Shown here one piece after another: positions 15,918 to 24,651 of a DNA stretch of 55,333 bases. Origin of the DNA: Candidatus Geothermarchaeota archaeon (GTDB lineage: Archaea > Thermoproteota > Nitrososphaeria > Geothermarchaeales > JDFR-13). Within the stretch, counting starts at the first letter, position 1; the number at the start of each line of letters is the position of its first letter. Location of the stretch: the NCBI GenBank assembly GCA_015523725.1, contig WAJV01000034.1, positions 1-55,333 on the forward strand. Direction: 5' to 3'. The notes under the pieces were generated by a model that searched no databases, was not told where the DNA came from, and saw only the letters and a program-made list of their open reading frames with translations. The position numbers and the translations under genes were made by a program.

Positions 15918-17983
15918 CTTATACCTATGAAATTCTCCAGACTGATTAATCTATTTTCGGCATACTCTATTGGTAGCGTATCGATGCTCTTGTTCAACCT
16001 ATTTATATAGTAATTCTTACTGTATCCCATATCTTCACTCCAGTATTCTATTGGGATGGCCTCCCTCTTACTATCCACTATAAATTTTACTACTTCTCCT
16101 TCCCTTAACTTAAATCGTTTTACAGCGTCTATAAATAGGTTATTACCTCTATATTCATACCATCTTCTAGTTATTCTCTTTGTTATTAATAGGTCTTTGA
16201 TGGGGGCTTCTCCATTTGCTATGATGGATATGTAATTAGAGTGGAGGCTTAATACTTTCTTTAATAGGGTTCTCATATCTTCTATATCTGTAGCCTTTGA
16301 AAGTATGTCTATAGCTTCTTTCTGGAATCTTTTTATTATTGGTGGTGTATCCCTCCTAACTAGTTCAATGCCCTTGACTTTTATCTCTCCATTATATCCT
16401 ACACCATAATATCTGTTTGATTGGGCTATAGGCGGTCTACTCATATTTTTTGGTAGATATAGCCATTTATAATGTATATCCAGTTCCATTCTTATACCTA
16501 TTTCCCTAGATATTTCTCTACAGAGTTTAATATAATCTTCTCTTGTGCCTCCTTCTTTATAGACCCATATACTATCTACTATTGCATGTATTACTTTATA
16601 GCCGTGTTTCTTGGCTATATTTATTGTTTTATTGAGGATATATCTGGCATAGGCTGTAACCGATTCGTATGCTTCTATTTTTCCGAATCTAGCGTTTCTA
16701 TATCCAAGGTATCCAAAGCATGCTACTAGTATCCATTTTATGGCATTCTGTCTAGCATAATATATTGGATCACGAGTTTCTTTAGCCAGGTCTTTCAAGA
16801 CCACTCTTCTCCTTATAAGTTTATTTAGAACCATTGGGACTATGCCTTCAACATCCATACATATTTTATGGATCCCTATCGGTGTGACTATATATTCTTT
16901 ACACCCTTCTCTATTAACCGTTTCATTACTGATGTTATACTTTACTATTATGTTTGGGTATAGGCTTGTGAAGTCGCATTGGGCTATATTCCAGTAGAGG
17001 CCTGGTGTGGGTATGTAATATAGTCCGCCTCTATCGATCTTATATAAATTAGTTAGTTTCTTAGGCTTCTCTATATCAACCCTATACTCAGGTATAGCCA
17101 TATGTCTTTTAAGTGCCTCTACCGCCTCTATAGTAGTCAATATTTTTCCTATACTGTATTTGGATACCCTGCCTAGGTCGGTGTAGGAGAGACGACTTAA
17201 TTCGATTAATCCATGGTATTCACTTGGTTCTAATACTGTTGATCCATAGTTTATATATACTCTCCTACGTTTGTGTAGTACCTCTTTTACTCCATCCTTC
17301 TTGACTAGCCATTTATGGAGTATTGGATTTGTATACTCGATTACATCTGGGTCATAGTAGTTTATATATTCAATCAAAGTATCTATGTTCCTGACTTCCA
17401 ATTTATCTTGGTTGCCATTTACATATATAATATATTTCTCGGGTTCCTTCCTCCATGGATTACTGTTTTCTCCGTACCAGTTGAATCCCCTTATTAATAT
17501 CCTCTTGAAGGGTGGGGGTATATAGTTTATTGATTCTCTATCCTCATATTCATATGCATCTATAAATCCACCATCTATATGTATATTTGCTAATAGGCTT
17601 GGTGGAACACCTATATCCAATAATATTTTTTGGGGGATTGCTGGTATTGTATTATATAGTTTGATATGTGTATAATAACTGTTTCTTAGATATCTAACGA
17701 ATTTATAGTATTCACTTATTCCAGAGAATCTTATTACATATATATTTCTATCCTTATTATACCATGGAGGGAGTCTCCAATTCTCTTTATATACATCTAA
17801 TATATCGTCTTTGAATCCCTTGATTAATCGTATAGCCTCCTCATCATCTCCATGAATATATGCTTTTGGAGTATAGTATATTGGTATTTCCCTATATCTA
17901 TGATTTATATCTTTAATTACTATTAATGCCCTGTTTAGCCTTGTATCTATATCTATTTTAAGTATCCATCCTTTGATATCCAT
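15914..17983 (-). CDS. polB2: PolB2-like family B DNA polymerase with altered active sites
   Basis: The 689-residue protein is a short family B polymerase. Motif A is intact (QCDFTSLYPNIIVKYN, Asp about 337). Motif B appears as RQNAIKWILVACFGYLGY (411-428). Motif C reads HAIVDSIWV (466-474) instead of YGDTDSxxV, so one of the two catalytic aspartates is missing. The 3'-5' exonuclease DxE motif is also not recognisable. This pattern fits the crenarchaeal PolB2 (Dpo2) group, associated with DNA damage tolerance. The preceding small gene overlaps it by 31 bases, suggesting cotranscription. Assignment as PolB2 rather than another divergent PolB is inference. Confidence 0.83.
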   Translation of the reverse strand: MDIKGWILKIDIDTRLNRALIVIKDINHRYREIPIYYTPKAYIHGDDEEAIRLIKGFKDDILDVYKENWRLPPWYNKDRNIYVIRFSGISEYYKFVRYLRNSYYTHIKLYNTIPAIPQKILLDIGVPPSLLANIHIDGGFIDAYEYEDRESINYIPPPFKRILIRGFNWYGENSNPWRKEPEKYIIYVNGNQDKLEVRNIDTLIEYINYYDPDVIEYTNPILHKWLVKKDGVKEVLHKRRRVYINYGSTVLEPSEYHGLIELSRLSYTDLGRVSKYSIGKILTTIEAVEALKRHMAIPEYRVDIEKPKKLTNLYKIDRGGLYYIPTPGLYWNIAQCDFTSLYPNIIVKYNISNETVNREGCKEYIVTPIGIHKICMDVEGIVPMVLNKLIRRRVVLKDLAKETRDPIYYARQNAIKWILVACFGYLGYRNARFGKIEAYESVTAYARYILNKTINIAKKHGYKVIHAIVDSIWVYKEGGTREDYIKLCREISREIGIRMELDIHYKWLYLPKNMSRPPIAQSNRYYGVGYNGEIKVKGIELVRRDTPPIIKRFQKEAIDILSKATDIEDMRTLLKKVLSLHSNYISIIANGEAPIKDLLITKRITRRWYEYRGNNLFIDAVKRFKLREGEVVKFIVDSKREAIPIEYWSEDMGYSKNYYINRLNKSIDTLPIEYAENRLISLENFIGIS

Positions 17984-18213
17984 TTCTCCAGCCTCTCCAG
18001 CCTCTTGTAAACATCTATCAATCCTGTGAGTATTACTAGGAAACGTATATCTGGTAATGAAGTTAGGTATATTGGTCCTTGCATCTCCCTAGCTCGTTTA
18101 ATTAGTTTATCTAATATCCTTTTATCATCTTCGCCTATAACCTCCCCCAATTCACTAACCTCTCTTAAAACCTCCTCTAGAAGCTTGGTATAGCTGGGTG
18201 TGCTTCTCCCCAT
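17953..18213 (-). CDS. Small helical protein cotranscribed with the PolB2-like polymerase
   Basis: An 86-residue protein beginning MGRSTPSYTKLLEEVLREV, largely helical with many Glu, Lys and Leu. It has no cysteine cluster or obvious DNA-binding motif. ATG 18213 lies ten bases after GGTG; in-frame ATG 18225 overlaps the site. Its 3' end overlaps the polymerase start by 31 bases, so translation is likely coupled. The position suggests an accessory subunit or regulator of the polymerase, but this is inference only. Confidence 0.72.
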   Translation of the reverse strand: MGRSTPSYTKLLEEVLREVSELGEVIGEDDKRILDKLIKRAREMQGPIYLTSLPDIRFLVILTGLIDVYKRLERLEKWISKDGYLK

Positions 18214-18369
18214 ATATATCACCATTATGTGAAAATAATGGATTGGTATGTTTATCCAATATACTTGGCGGTATAGCCCTTATTTATTCATATTTGGTGT
18301 ATTGATGTTTGTTATATAATTTATATGTATGTTTTATATCTGTGTTTAGACACACACCCCTTTGTGAAA

Positions 18370-19503
18370 CTATTTGGAGGCCCTTCTAACCATGATTATA
18401 AATACTGGTATCAAGATTATTATGAGGAGGCCTGATAATTCATAGAGCTGTTTATAGATTGGATTGTTTATTAATTTAGCTATGTCCGCTATTGCTCTTA
18501 TGAATATTGATGTGTTTAGTAGTATGTATGGGTATATGTTGACTCTGGCTTCGTCTATGGTTTTTCCTTCTATTGTCGTTAGTACTGCTGGTCCATGGCC
18601 TAGCAGCATGTTACCTATGAATCCTAGGGCTATTAAGTGTATGGCAATGTCTAGAATTGGTAGTTGGGTATATATTGTTGTGAATATTATGTAGGCTGTT
18701 GCTCCAAATATACTTGTTATATATGCTGTTGCTAGGTGTATTGCTTGGTATTTCATTAATGGCTTATTGGTTTTGAGGAGGCGTTTAATGTTTATGTTTT
18801 CAAAGTAGTACATTAATAGGGTTGTTATTAATATGAATAAAGCTGATATTGATACGGCTTTAGTGTATGCTATTGTGTTTAGGGGGATTAATGTTATTAT
18901 TACCATTATTGATAGGATTGGTGTAATGTTTAGAATATCTTTTCTTGGGTGGGGGATGAATTTAGATAGTTCTATTCTTTCTGCAAGTATGAATATTAGA
19001 GGATAGGATAGGAGTAGTAGGCTGTAAGCGGTATAGTTCTTTATCTTTGTTGTTAAGAAGTATATTATGGATAGGTATGCTATTAGGGATGTGAGTGAAA
19101 GGTAATAGCTATTTCTATCTATATTTTTGCCTATTATGGTTAGATATGTTATGAATAGTAGGCCTCCTATGAATAGGATGCCACTCGAAATATAGAGTAG
19201 GCTGCTGTTACGTAAGACACTTCCTAATATATATAGGATATACCCAATTATTGTCGAGTATAGTGCTTGCTTTGCCCTAGTTAATCCCTCTTGACTCGAC
19301 ATGATTTGAAGTCCAGCGACTCTCTCATAAATTATCACTATAGTTATGAATCCTATTATTAGCATACTTGAGTGGAGGTTTGTGAATTGATTAAGGATAG
19401 GGATTCCTGTTCTTCCTGCAAATATATTTAGTAGCCTCTGATAACCTAGTAATATGCCTACGACCAATAGTATTATCCCTATGATTAATGGGCTTCTCTT
19501 CAT
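18370..19503 (-). CDS. NnrS-like polytopic membrane protein
   Basis: The 377-residue protein is almost entirely hydrophobic, with about eleven or twelve predicted membrane segments. Histidines occur in LHSSMLIIGF near the first segments and in IHLIALGFIGNMLLGHGPAVL near the C-terminus. That spacing recalls the NnrS family and heme-copper oxidase subunit I-like folds. NnrS proteins are linked to nitric oxide stress or denitrification in bacteria. No nitrite or nitric oxide reductase genes are nearby, so the family call is tentative. Confidence 0.6.
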   Translation of the reverse strand: MKRSPLIIGIILLVVGILLGYQRLLNIFAGRTGIPILNQFTNLHSSMLIIGFITIVIIYERVAGLQIMSSQEGLTRAKQALYSTIIGYILYILGSVLRNSSLLYISSGILFIGGLLFITYLTIIGKNIDRNSYYLSLTSLIAYLSIIYFLTTKIKNYTAYSLLLLSYPLIFILAERIELSKFIPHPRKDILNITPILSIMVIITLIPLNTIAYTKAVSISALFILITTLLMYYFENINIKRLLKTNKPLMKYQAIHLATAYITSIFGATAYIIFTTIYTQLPILDIAIHLIALGFIGNMLLGHGPAVLTTIEGKTIDEARVNIYPYILLNTSIFIRAIADIAKLINNPIYKQLYELSGLLIIILIPVFIIMVRRASK

Positions 19504-19595
19504 CTTTGTACGCCTTAATTAGGTGATAAAAAATTTAGTATTTGAATTGTTAAATATATTATATTGTCCATGTCTTTCTGGTTGGGGGTGTCTAT

Positions 19596-20147
19596 ATGCC
19601 TATATATACGAGGTTGGGGGATAAGGGGAATACGAGTGTAATTGGGGGTGTTAGGCTTCCTAAGGATCATCCGCTTATTGAGGCTTTGGGAACTATTGAT
19701 GAGTTGGCGTCTCTATTGGGTTATATTAGGTCTTTGACTGATGAGGATTATTTAATAAATATTATTAAGGAGGTGCAGGTGGATCTTCATAGGATGTCGG
19801 CTGAGTTGGCTTGTACTTATAGCCCTATTATTGGGAGGAAGTGTGAGGATATTAGTAGAAATGATGTGGCTAGGTTGGAGTTATATATTGATGAGGTTGA
19901 GGCAAATATACCTCCCCTCGATAAGTTTATTGTGGTTGGTGGTAGTGAGTTATCTTCTCTGCTGCATTTCGCTAGAGCTATTTGTAGGAGGGCGGAGAGG
20001 AGGGTTGTTACATTCTTTAAGTCTCAAGGTGTGGAGGGGCATGGGGATGTAATTGCATATTTAAATAGATTGAGTGATTTACTATTTGTTTTAGCTAGGA
20101 AGGTTGGTTTGGAGGAGGGATTTGAAGAGGAGTACTGGACTCCCTGA
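19596..20147 (+). CDS. pduO: Cob(I)alamin adenosyltransferase, PduO type
   Basis: The 183-residue protein begins MPIYTRLGDKGNTSVIGGVRLPKD, the ATP-binding P-loop-like segment of PduO-type corrinoid adenosyltransferases. It continues with GTIDELASLLGYIRS and ends with ARAICRRAERRVVTF...YLNRLSDLLFVLAR, all diagnostic. It makes adenosylcobalamin from ATP and cob(I)alamin. This points to B12-dependent enzymes such as methylmalonyl-CoA mutase or class II ribonucleotide reductase elsewhere. It lies just 15 bases before the GatB-AspRS gene and may be its operon leader. Confidence 0.92.
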   Translation: MPIYTRLGDKGNTSVIGGVRLPKDHPLIEALGTIDELASLLGYIRSLTDEDYLINIIKEVQVDLHRMSAELACTYSPIIGRKCEDISRNDVARLELYIDEVEANIPPLDKFIVVGGSELSSLLHFARAICRRAERRVVTFFKSQGVEGHGDVIAYLNRLSDLLFVLARKVGLEEGFEEEYWTP

Positions 20148-20162
20148 GTGGGGTGGTAGATT

Positions 20163-22928
20163 ATTGAATATAGGGTTAGGATTGGTCTTGAGGTTCATGT
20201 ACCTGTTAATACGGTAGAATCGAAATTATTCTGTGGATGTAGGAATCCATATCGTCACAAGCCTAATAAGCCTAATGAATATGTATGCCCTATATGTTTA
20301 GGTCTACCTGGTGCTTTACCTAGGCCTAATAAAGATGTGCTTATTAAGGCAATTAGAGCTGCAAAGGCTTTGCATTGTAGCGTTAGTGACTCCATCCAGT
20401 TTTATAGGAAGCATTATTTTTATCCCGATCTTCCAAAGGGTTACCAGATAACACAGTTTTTGGGTGGTGGATTCTTACCTATAGGTGTCGATGGGTATTT
20501 AGATTTGGATGATGGTAAGCGGATTCGGATTAAGAGGATTCATGTAGAAGAAGATCCCGCGAGATTGGTGCATCCATCGGGGTTAGGTGAATCTAATAGG
20601 GTCTTAGTGGACTATAATAGATCTGGGGCCCCACTTATTGAGATCGTTACTGAGCCAGATATAGGTTCGCCTGAGGAGGCCCGTGCATTTTTGGATAAGT
20701 TGAGATATATGTTGGAGGCGGTCGGAGTTCTCGATCCATCTATTGATTATGGTCTCAAAACCGATGCTAATGTATCCTTGGGTGAGGGTTCTAGGGTAGA
20801 GATTAAGAATGTAGGATCTGCTAGGGATGTCGAGAAGGCTCTTTCATTTGAGATTATGCGGATGCGGAGATATCTGGATGAGGGTGTTGAGGTGGAGAGG
20901 GAGACTCGTCATTGGGATGAGAGGCGTAGAGTGACGGTCTCAATTAGGGAGAAGGAATATGAGGAGGAGTATAGATACTTTCCTGACCCAAATATTCCAC
21001 CAATAGATTTGAGAACATTGGTTGATGAGGCGTTAAGTGGTATGCCTAAACTAGTCGATGAAGTTGTTCGCGAATTGACCGATACGTATTTGATTAAGCC
21101 TGAGTATGCTAATGTTATTGGTAGGGATCGGGATTTATTGGCTCTCTTTAGAATGCTTTCTCTAGAGCCTAGTAAAGTTAGTGTAAATAGGTTTCTGGCT
21201 AAATTATTGGTCAATGAGGGTAAGTATTTGTTGAAGAGGAACTTGGTTAGATTGGATGAGTTGGCGAATATATTACGGAGCATTATTCAGATGGTGATTG
21301 AGGGTATCCTTAGTGAGGGGGAGGCTAGGAAGAGGCTGCTCCGTAGGTATGAGGCTAGGGAGGGTTTGAAGAAGGTCGAGCCTGGAGTATTGGATAAGTA
21401 TATCAAGGATGTTCTTGCGGAGATAGATGTATCCGGTGGTAATCCCAGGATTAGGGATTATGTTTCTGGCTTGGTTATTAATAGGTTAAGGGAAGATGGT
21501 TTTGCTGTGGATCCGAAATTGGTTAGTAATAGGGTTATGGAGTTGATGGAGCCGCTTTTATCGAGTGGCAGGAAGCCTAGTGTTGAGGTTGATAGGACTT
21601 ATCTTCGGCCTGTAGAGTATAAGGAGAGTTTGGCGGACAAGGTTGTCAATATTAAGGATGTTTTTGAGAAGGTTGGTGAGGAACTTATTATTTCTGGTTG
21701 GCTCGAGAGTAAGATGCATGTCGGTGGGAAATTATTCATTATATTGAGGGATTGGAGTGGAAGGATTCAGTGTATCAGTGAACGTGGCGATGATTTCTTC
21801 GACATGCTGAGGCGTCTTCATCGAGAGTCTTTCCTCATAGTGGGCGGTGTAGTAAGGAGAGATAAGAGGGCTCCGGGAGGCGCCGAGCTTAGATTGTCCT
21901 GGGTTAAACATGTGGGTGGTTATGAGCCGCCTCCACTCACTCTATTGGATTTGGCTAGATCAGGTATAGAGACGAGGATAAGATATCGTTACTTGGATAT
22001 TAGGAGTATGAGAAATCGAAGTATTTTTAGTTTCAGAGCAAAATTATTAGTGGCTATTAGAGATTTCTTTAAAGAGAGGGGTTTTACCGAGATAAATACA
22101 CCAAAAATTATCACGACTGCCACCGAGGGGGGAGCCGAGTTATTTCCATTGCTCTTCTATGGTAGGGAGGCTTTCTTAGCTCAGAGTCCACAACTCTATA
22201 AGCAGATGGCTCTCAACATGTTTAGGAAAGTGTATGAGATAGATAGTTATTATAGGGCGCAGAAATTTGATACTCCTAGGCATCTAGCTGAGTTTTGGTC
22301 GATTGATGTCGAGGCATCACTATATACTCTAGATGATTTATTGTCTCTCGTCGAGGATTTATGCATATATTGCGTTGATTATTTAAGAGATGAGGCGAGG
22401 GAGGAGTTGGATATCCTTGGGAGGGATCTACCTAGGTTATTTAAGCCTTTTCCCAGGATAACCTATTTAGATGCATTGGATCTCCTTCGAAGTAAAGGTG
22501 TTAACATAGTTTTTGGTGAGGATCTCGGAGCGTCGGAGCTTAAGTTATTAGACGTTTTTGGTGATAAACCATATTTCATTACATATTGGCCTAGGGACAT
22601 TAGGGCTTTTTACTATAAGGTTAATGAGGATGATAATAGATTGACTAATAGTTTTGATTTCATGTGGCCATTGGAGAGAGGTTATCCATTGGAGCTAGCT
22701 AGTGGTGGTGAGAGGATTAATGATCCTAATTTATTGATGGAGAATATGAGGAGGAAGGGGTTGTTCCCGGAGGCTTACGAATGGTATATAAATATGTTTA
22801 GATATGGTATGCCTCCCCATGGAGGCTTCGGTTTAGGTCTTGATAGATTATTAATGGCTTTATTACAGCTTAATACCGTTTTAGAGGGGGTTTTCTCCCC
22901 TAGAACACCTAAATATAGTGAACCTTAG
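20163..22928 (+). CDS. gatB-aspS: GatB-AspRS fusion: amidotransferase subunit B joined to aspartyl-tRNA synthetase
   Basis: A 921-residue two-enzyme fusion. Residues 1 to about 485 are complete GatB: the GLEVHV motif with His12, zinc cysteines C24/C26/C42/C45, the RIHVEEDPARLVHP block near 126-138, then helical and YqeY-like tail domains. Residues about 494-583 are the AspRS anticodon-binding OB fold (IISGWLESKMHVGGK...). Residues about 598-921 are the class II catalytic domain (ATEGGAELFP, QSPQLYKQ, DTPRHLAEFWSIDVE, motif 3 GFGLGLDR). Asp-tRNA-Asn would be made and amidated to Asn-tRNA-Asn by one protein with GatA and GatC. The in-frame stop at 20157 leaves only ATT 20160 or 20163 as starts; 20163 lies eleven bases after GGTG. 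GTG 20337 would delete His12 and the zinc site. Confidence 0.93.
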   Translation: MEYRVRIGLEVHVPVNTVESKLFCGCRNPYRHKPNKPNEYVCPICLGLPGALPRPNKDVLIKAIRAAKALHCSVSDSIQFYRKHYFYPDLPKGYQITQFLGGGFLPIGVDGYLDLDDGKRIRIKRIHVEEDPARLVHPSGLGESNRVLVDYNRSGAPLIEIVTEPDIGSPEEARAFLDKLRYMLEAVGVLDPSIDYGLKTDANVSLGEGSRVEIKNVGSARDVEKALSFEIMRMRRYLDEGVEVERETRHWDERRRVTVSIREKEYEEEYRYFPDPNIPPIDLRTLVDEALSGMPKLVDEVVRELTDTYLIKPEYANVIGRDRDLLALFRMLSLEPSKVSVNRFLAKLLVNEGKYLLKRNLVRLDELANILRSIIQMVIEGILSEGEARKRLLRRYEAREGLKKVEPGVLDKYIKDVLAEIDVSGGNPRIRDYVSGLVINRLREDGFAVDPKLVSNRVMELMEPLLSSGRKPSVEVDRTYLRPVEYKESLADKVVNIKDVFEKVGEELIISGWLESKMHVGGKLFIILRDWSGRIQCISERGDDFFDMLRRLHRESFLIVGGVVRRDKRAPGGAELRLSWVKHVGGYEPPPLTLLDLARSGIETRIRYRYLDIRSMRNRSIFSFRAKLLVAIRDFFKERGFTEINTPKIITTATEGGAELFPLLFYGREAFLAQSPQLYKQMALNMFRKVYEIDSYYRAQKFDTPRHLAEFWSIDVEASLYTLDDLLSLVEDLCIYCVDYLRDEAREELDILGRDLPRLFKPFPRITYLDALDLLRSKGVNIVFGEDLGASELKLLDVFGDKPYFITYWPRDIRAFYYKVNEDDNRLTNSFDFMWPLERGYPLELASGGERINDPNLLMENMRRKGLFPEAYEWYINMFRYGMPPHGGFGLGLDRLLMALLQLNTVLEGVFSPRTPKYSEP

Positions 22929-22939
22929 GTGATTTTAGG

Positions 22940-24358
22940 TTGAAGGGACCACTGTCTTCATTAGATGTTGAGGCTAGAAAGGATCTTGTCGAGAGGCAGT
23001 ATAACCTCCTCCGGGAGACTAAAGATAAATTTAATGCATTTATTCACTTGAGGGAATTCGAGTCTATTATAGATGAGGTTGAGGGGAAGGAAGGTCCTTT
23101 AACTGGCTTTTTAATACCTGTCAAAGATAATATTGCTGTCGCTGGGCTCCCCAATACCTGTGGAAGTAGAATGTTGGAGAATTATGTCTCACCATATGAT
23201 GCACATGTCATTAATTTGTTGAAGAGATTGGGTGGTGTTGTGGTTGGCAAGACTAATATGGATGAGTTTGCTATGGGTAATTCTGGTGAGACTAGTTATT
23301 TTGGGCCGACGTTGAATCCATGGGATAGGGATAGAGTCCCAGGTGGGAGTAGTAGTGGTAGTGCGGTGGCTGTTGCCTGGGATGGTTTTGCATCATTAGG
23401 GAGTGATACTGGTGGTAGTGTTAGGTTGCCCGCTGCATACACACATATATTGGGTTTGAAACCTACTTATGGAACCCTGAGTAGATATGGATTAATATCA
23501 TATGCCGATAGTCTGGAGCAGATAGGCTTATTCACTAGATTCTCTTTGGATATGGCATATCTATTATACTATCTTATGGAATATGATCCAAGGGATATGA
23601 CGATGTATTCTGGAAATGTGAGAGATGTTGTGAGGAAGAACTTGAAAATGGTATTTGAAGGCAAGTACAGTGTTGATGGTTTAAAAATGGCGTACTCGAA
23701 TCAATTGATTACTCTGTGTGAGGAACCCGTTCAGAAGAAGGTGTTCGATGCAATCGATAAGATGGAGGGCCTTGGTGTTAAGGTTTTTGATGTGGATATG
23801 GATTTCGTTGAGCCATCACTCTCAATTTACTACATAATCGCTATGGTTGAGGCTAGCAGTAACTTGGCGAGATATAGTGGAGAAAATTATGGGTATCGTG
23901 TTGATGCCGGTAGTTATTGGGAATCGGTGCGAAAGACACGTAGCATTGGTTTCGGTGATGAGGTGAAGCGTAGAATTATAATGGGTACTTATGCTTCTAG
24001 TAAGGGGTATGAGGGGAAGTACTATATTAGGGCTTTAAAGGGGAGGAGGTGGGTAAAGGAGAGATTGAATAAATTGTTGGGTTTGTATGATTTTCTGGTT
24101 TTACCTGTGTCTCCTAGATTACCTCCTAGATTGGGTGAGGCTATTGGACCAGATGGCTACATCATTGATATTTTTACAGTTGTACCTAATTTAACTGGTA
24201 ACCCTGCATTAACTATACCTATTGGCTTGGTGGATGGTTTACCTACTGGTATTCAATTAATTGGTAATTACTTTTCAGAACCTGATTTAATCTTTTTAGG
24301 TTATTTGATGGAGGGAAAAATATATGATCCTTATCTGTCTCCGAGGGGTGTTGATTGA
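22940..24358 (+). CDS. gatA: Asp-tRNA(Asn)/Glu-tRNA(Gln) amidotransferase subunit A
   Basis: The 472-residue amidase-signature enzyme releases ammonia from glutamine or asparagine for the GatB site. The Ser-cisSer-Lys triad is visible: Lys62 in IPVKDN, the serine-rich PGGSSSGSAVAV (134-145) and nucleophile Ser160 in GSDTGGSVRLP. The C-terminal TGNPALTIPIGLVDGLPTGIQLIG is typical. It starts at TTG 22940, twelve bases after GGTG, eleven bases beyond the fusion gene stop. It follows gatB-aspS and overlaps gatC by one base, giving an operon in which every enzyme of the Asn route is linked. Confidence 0.95.
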   Translation: MKGPLSSLDVEARKDLVERQYNLLRETKDKFNAFIHLREFESIIDEVEGKEGPLTGFLIPVKDNIAVAGLPNTCGSRMLENYVSPYDAHVINLLKRLGGVVVGKTNMDEFAMGNSGETSYFGPTLNPWDRDRVPGGSSSGSAVAVAWDGFASLGSDTGGSVRLPAAYTHILGLKPTYGTLSRYGLISYADSLEQIGLFTRFSLDMAYLLYYLMEYDPRDMTMYSGNVRDVVRKNLKMVFEGKYSVDGLKMAYSNQLITLCEEPVQKKVFDAIDKMEGLGVKVFDVDMDFVEPSLSIYYIIAMVEASSNLARYSGENYGYRVDAGSYWESVRKTRSIGFGDEVKRRIIMGTYASSKGYEGKYYIRALKGRRWVKERLNKLLGLYDFLVLPVSPRLPPRLGEAIGPDGYIIDIFTVVPNLTGNPALTIPIGLVDGLPTGIQLIGNYFSEPDLIFLGYLMEGKIYDPYLSPRGVD

Positions 24359-24651
24359 TGGATTTGACTACTGATATTCGTAGAATGATGGAGATAAGTT
24401 TAGTTGGTGGTGACCCCCAATCTTTTTTGGAGGATGTGAAGAAGATCCTTGATTTATTCGATAAATTAGATAGTTTCGAGGATAAATTCAGTGAGGTTGA
24501 ACCATTATATCATCCACTTGAATATAGAGGTTCACCTAGGCAGGATAAAGTGATTGATGTTTATGTTGATGTATCGAAGTTAACGGATTATGTTGAGGAT
24601 GGTTACGTCTATCTCCCTCCAATAAAAGGGGTTAAAAGGTTGACTAGATAG
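24358..24651 (+). CDS. gatC: Asp-tRNA(Asn)/Glu-tRNA(Gln) amidotransferase subunit C
   Basis: The 97-residue protein fits GatC, the small chain that wraps around GatA and stabilises the GatCAB complex. The pattern is loose but recognisable: an N-terminal helical segment (DIRRMMEISLVGGDPQSFLEDVKKILDLFDKLDSF) followed by VEPLYHPLEYRG, the counterpart of the family VxPLxHPLE block, and a Tyr-rich C-terminus (VYLPPIKGVKR). ATG 24358 shares a base with the gatA stop (TGATG); TTG 24355 is also possible. It ends in an 8-base overlap with a convergent regulator. Confidence 0.85.
   Translation: MDLTTDIRRMMEISLVGGDPQSFLEDVKKILDLFDKLDSFEDKFSEVEPLYHPLEYRGSPRQDKVIDVYVDVSKLTDYVEDGYVYLPPIKGVKRLTR

Noticed and set aside
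20164-20166. TTG at 20164 as gatB start
   Set aside because: It is in a different frame and reaches a stop within about 20 codons.
20337-20339. GTG as the start of gatB-aspS
   Set aside because: It would remove the GLEVHV motif with His12 and the four zinc cysteines, which are encoded intact upstream in the same frame.
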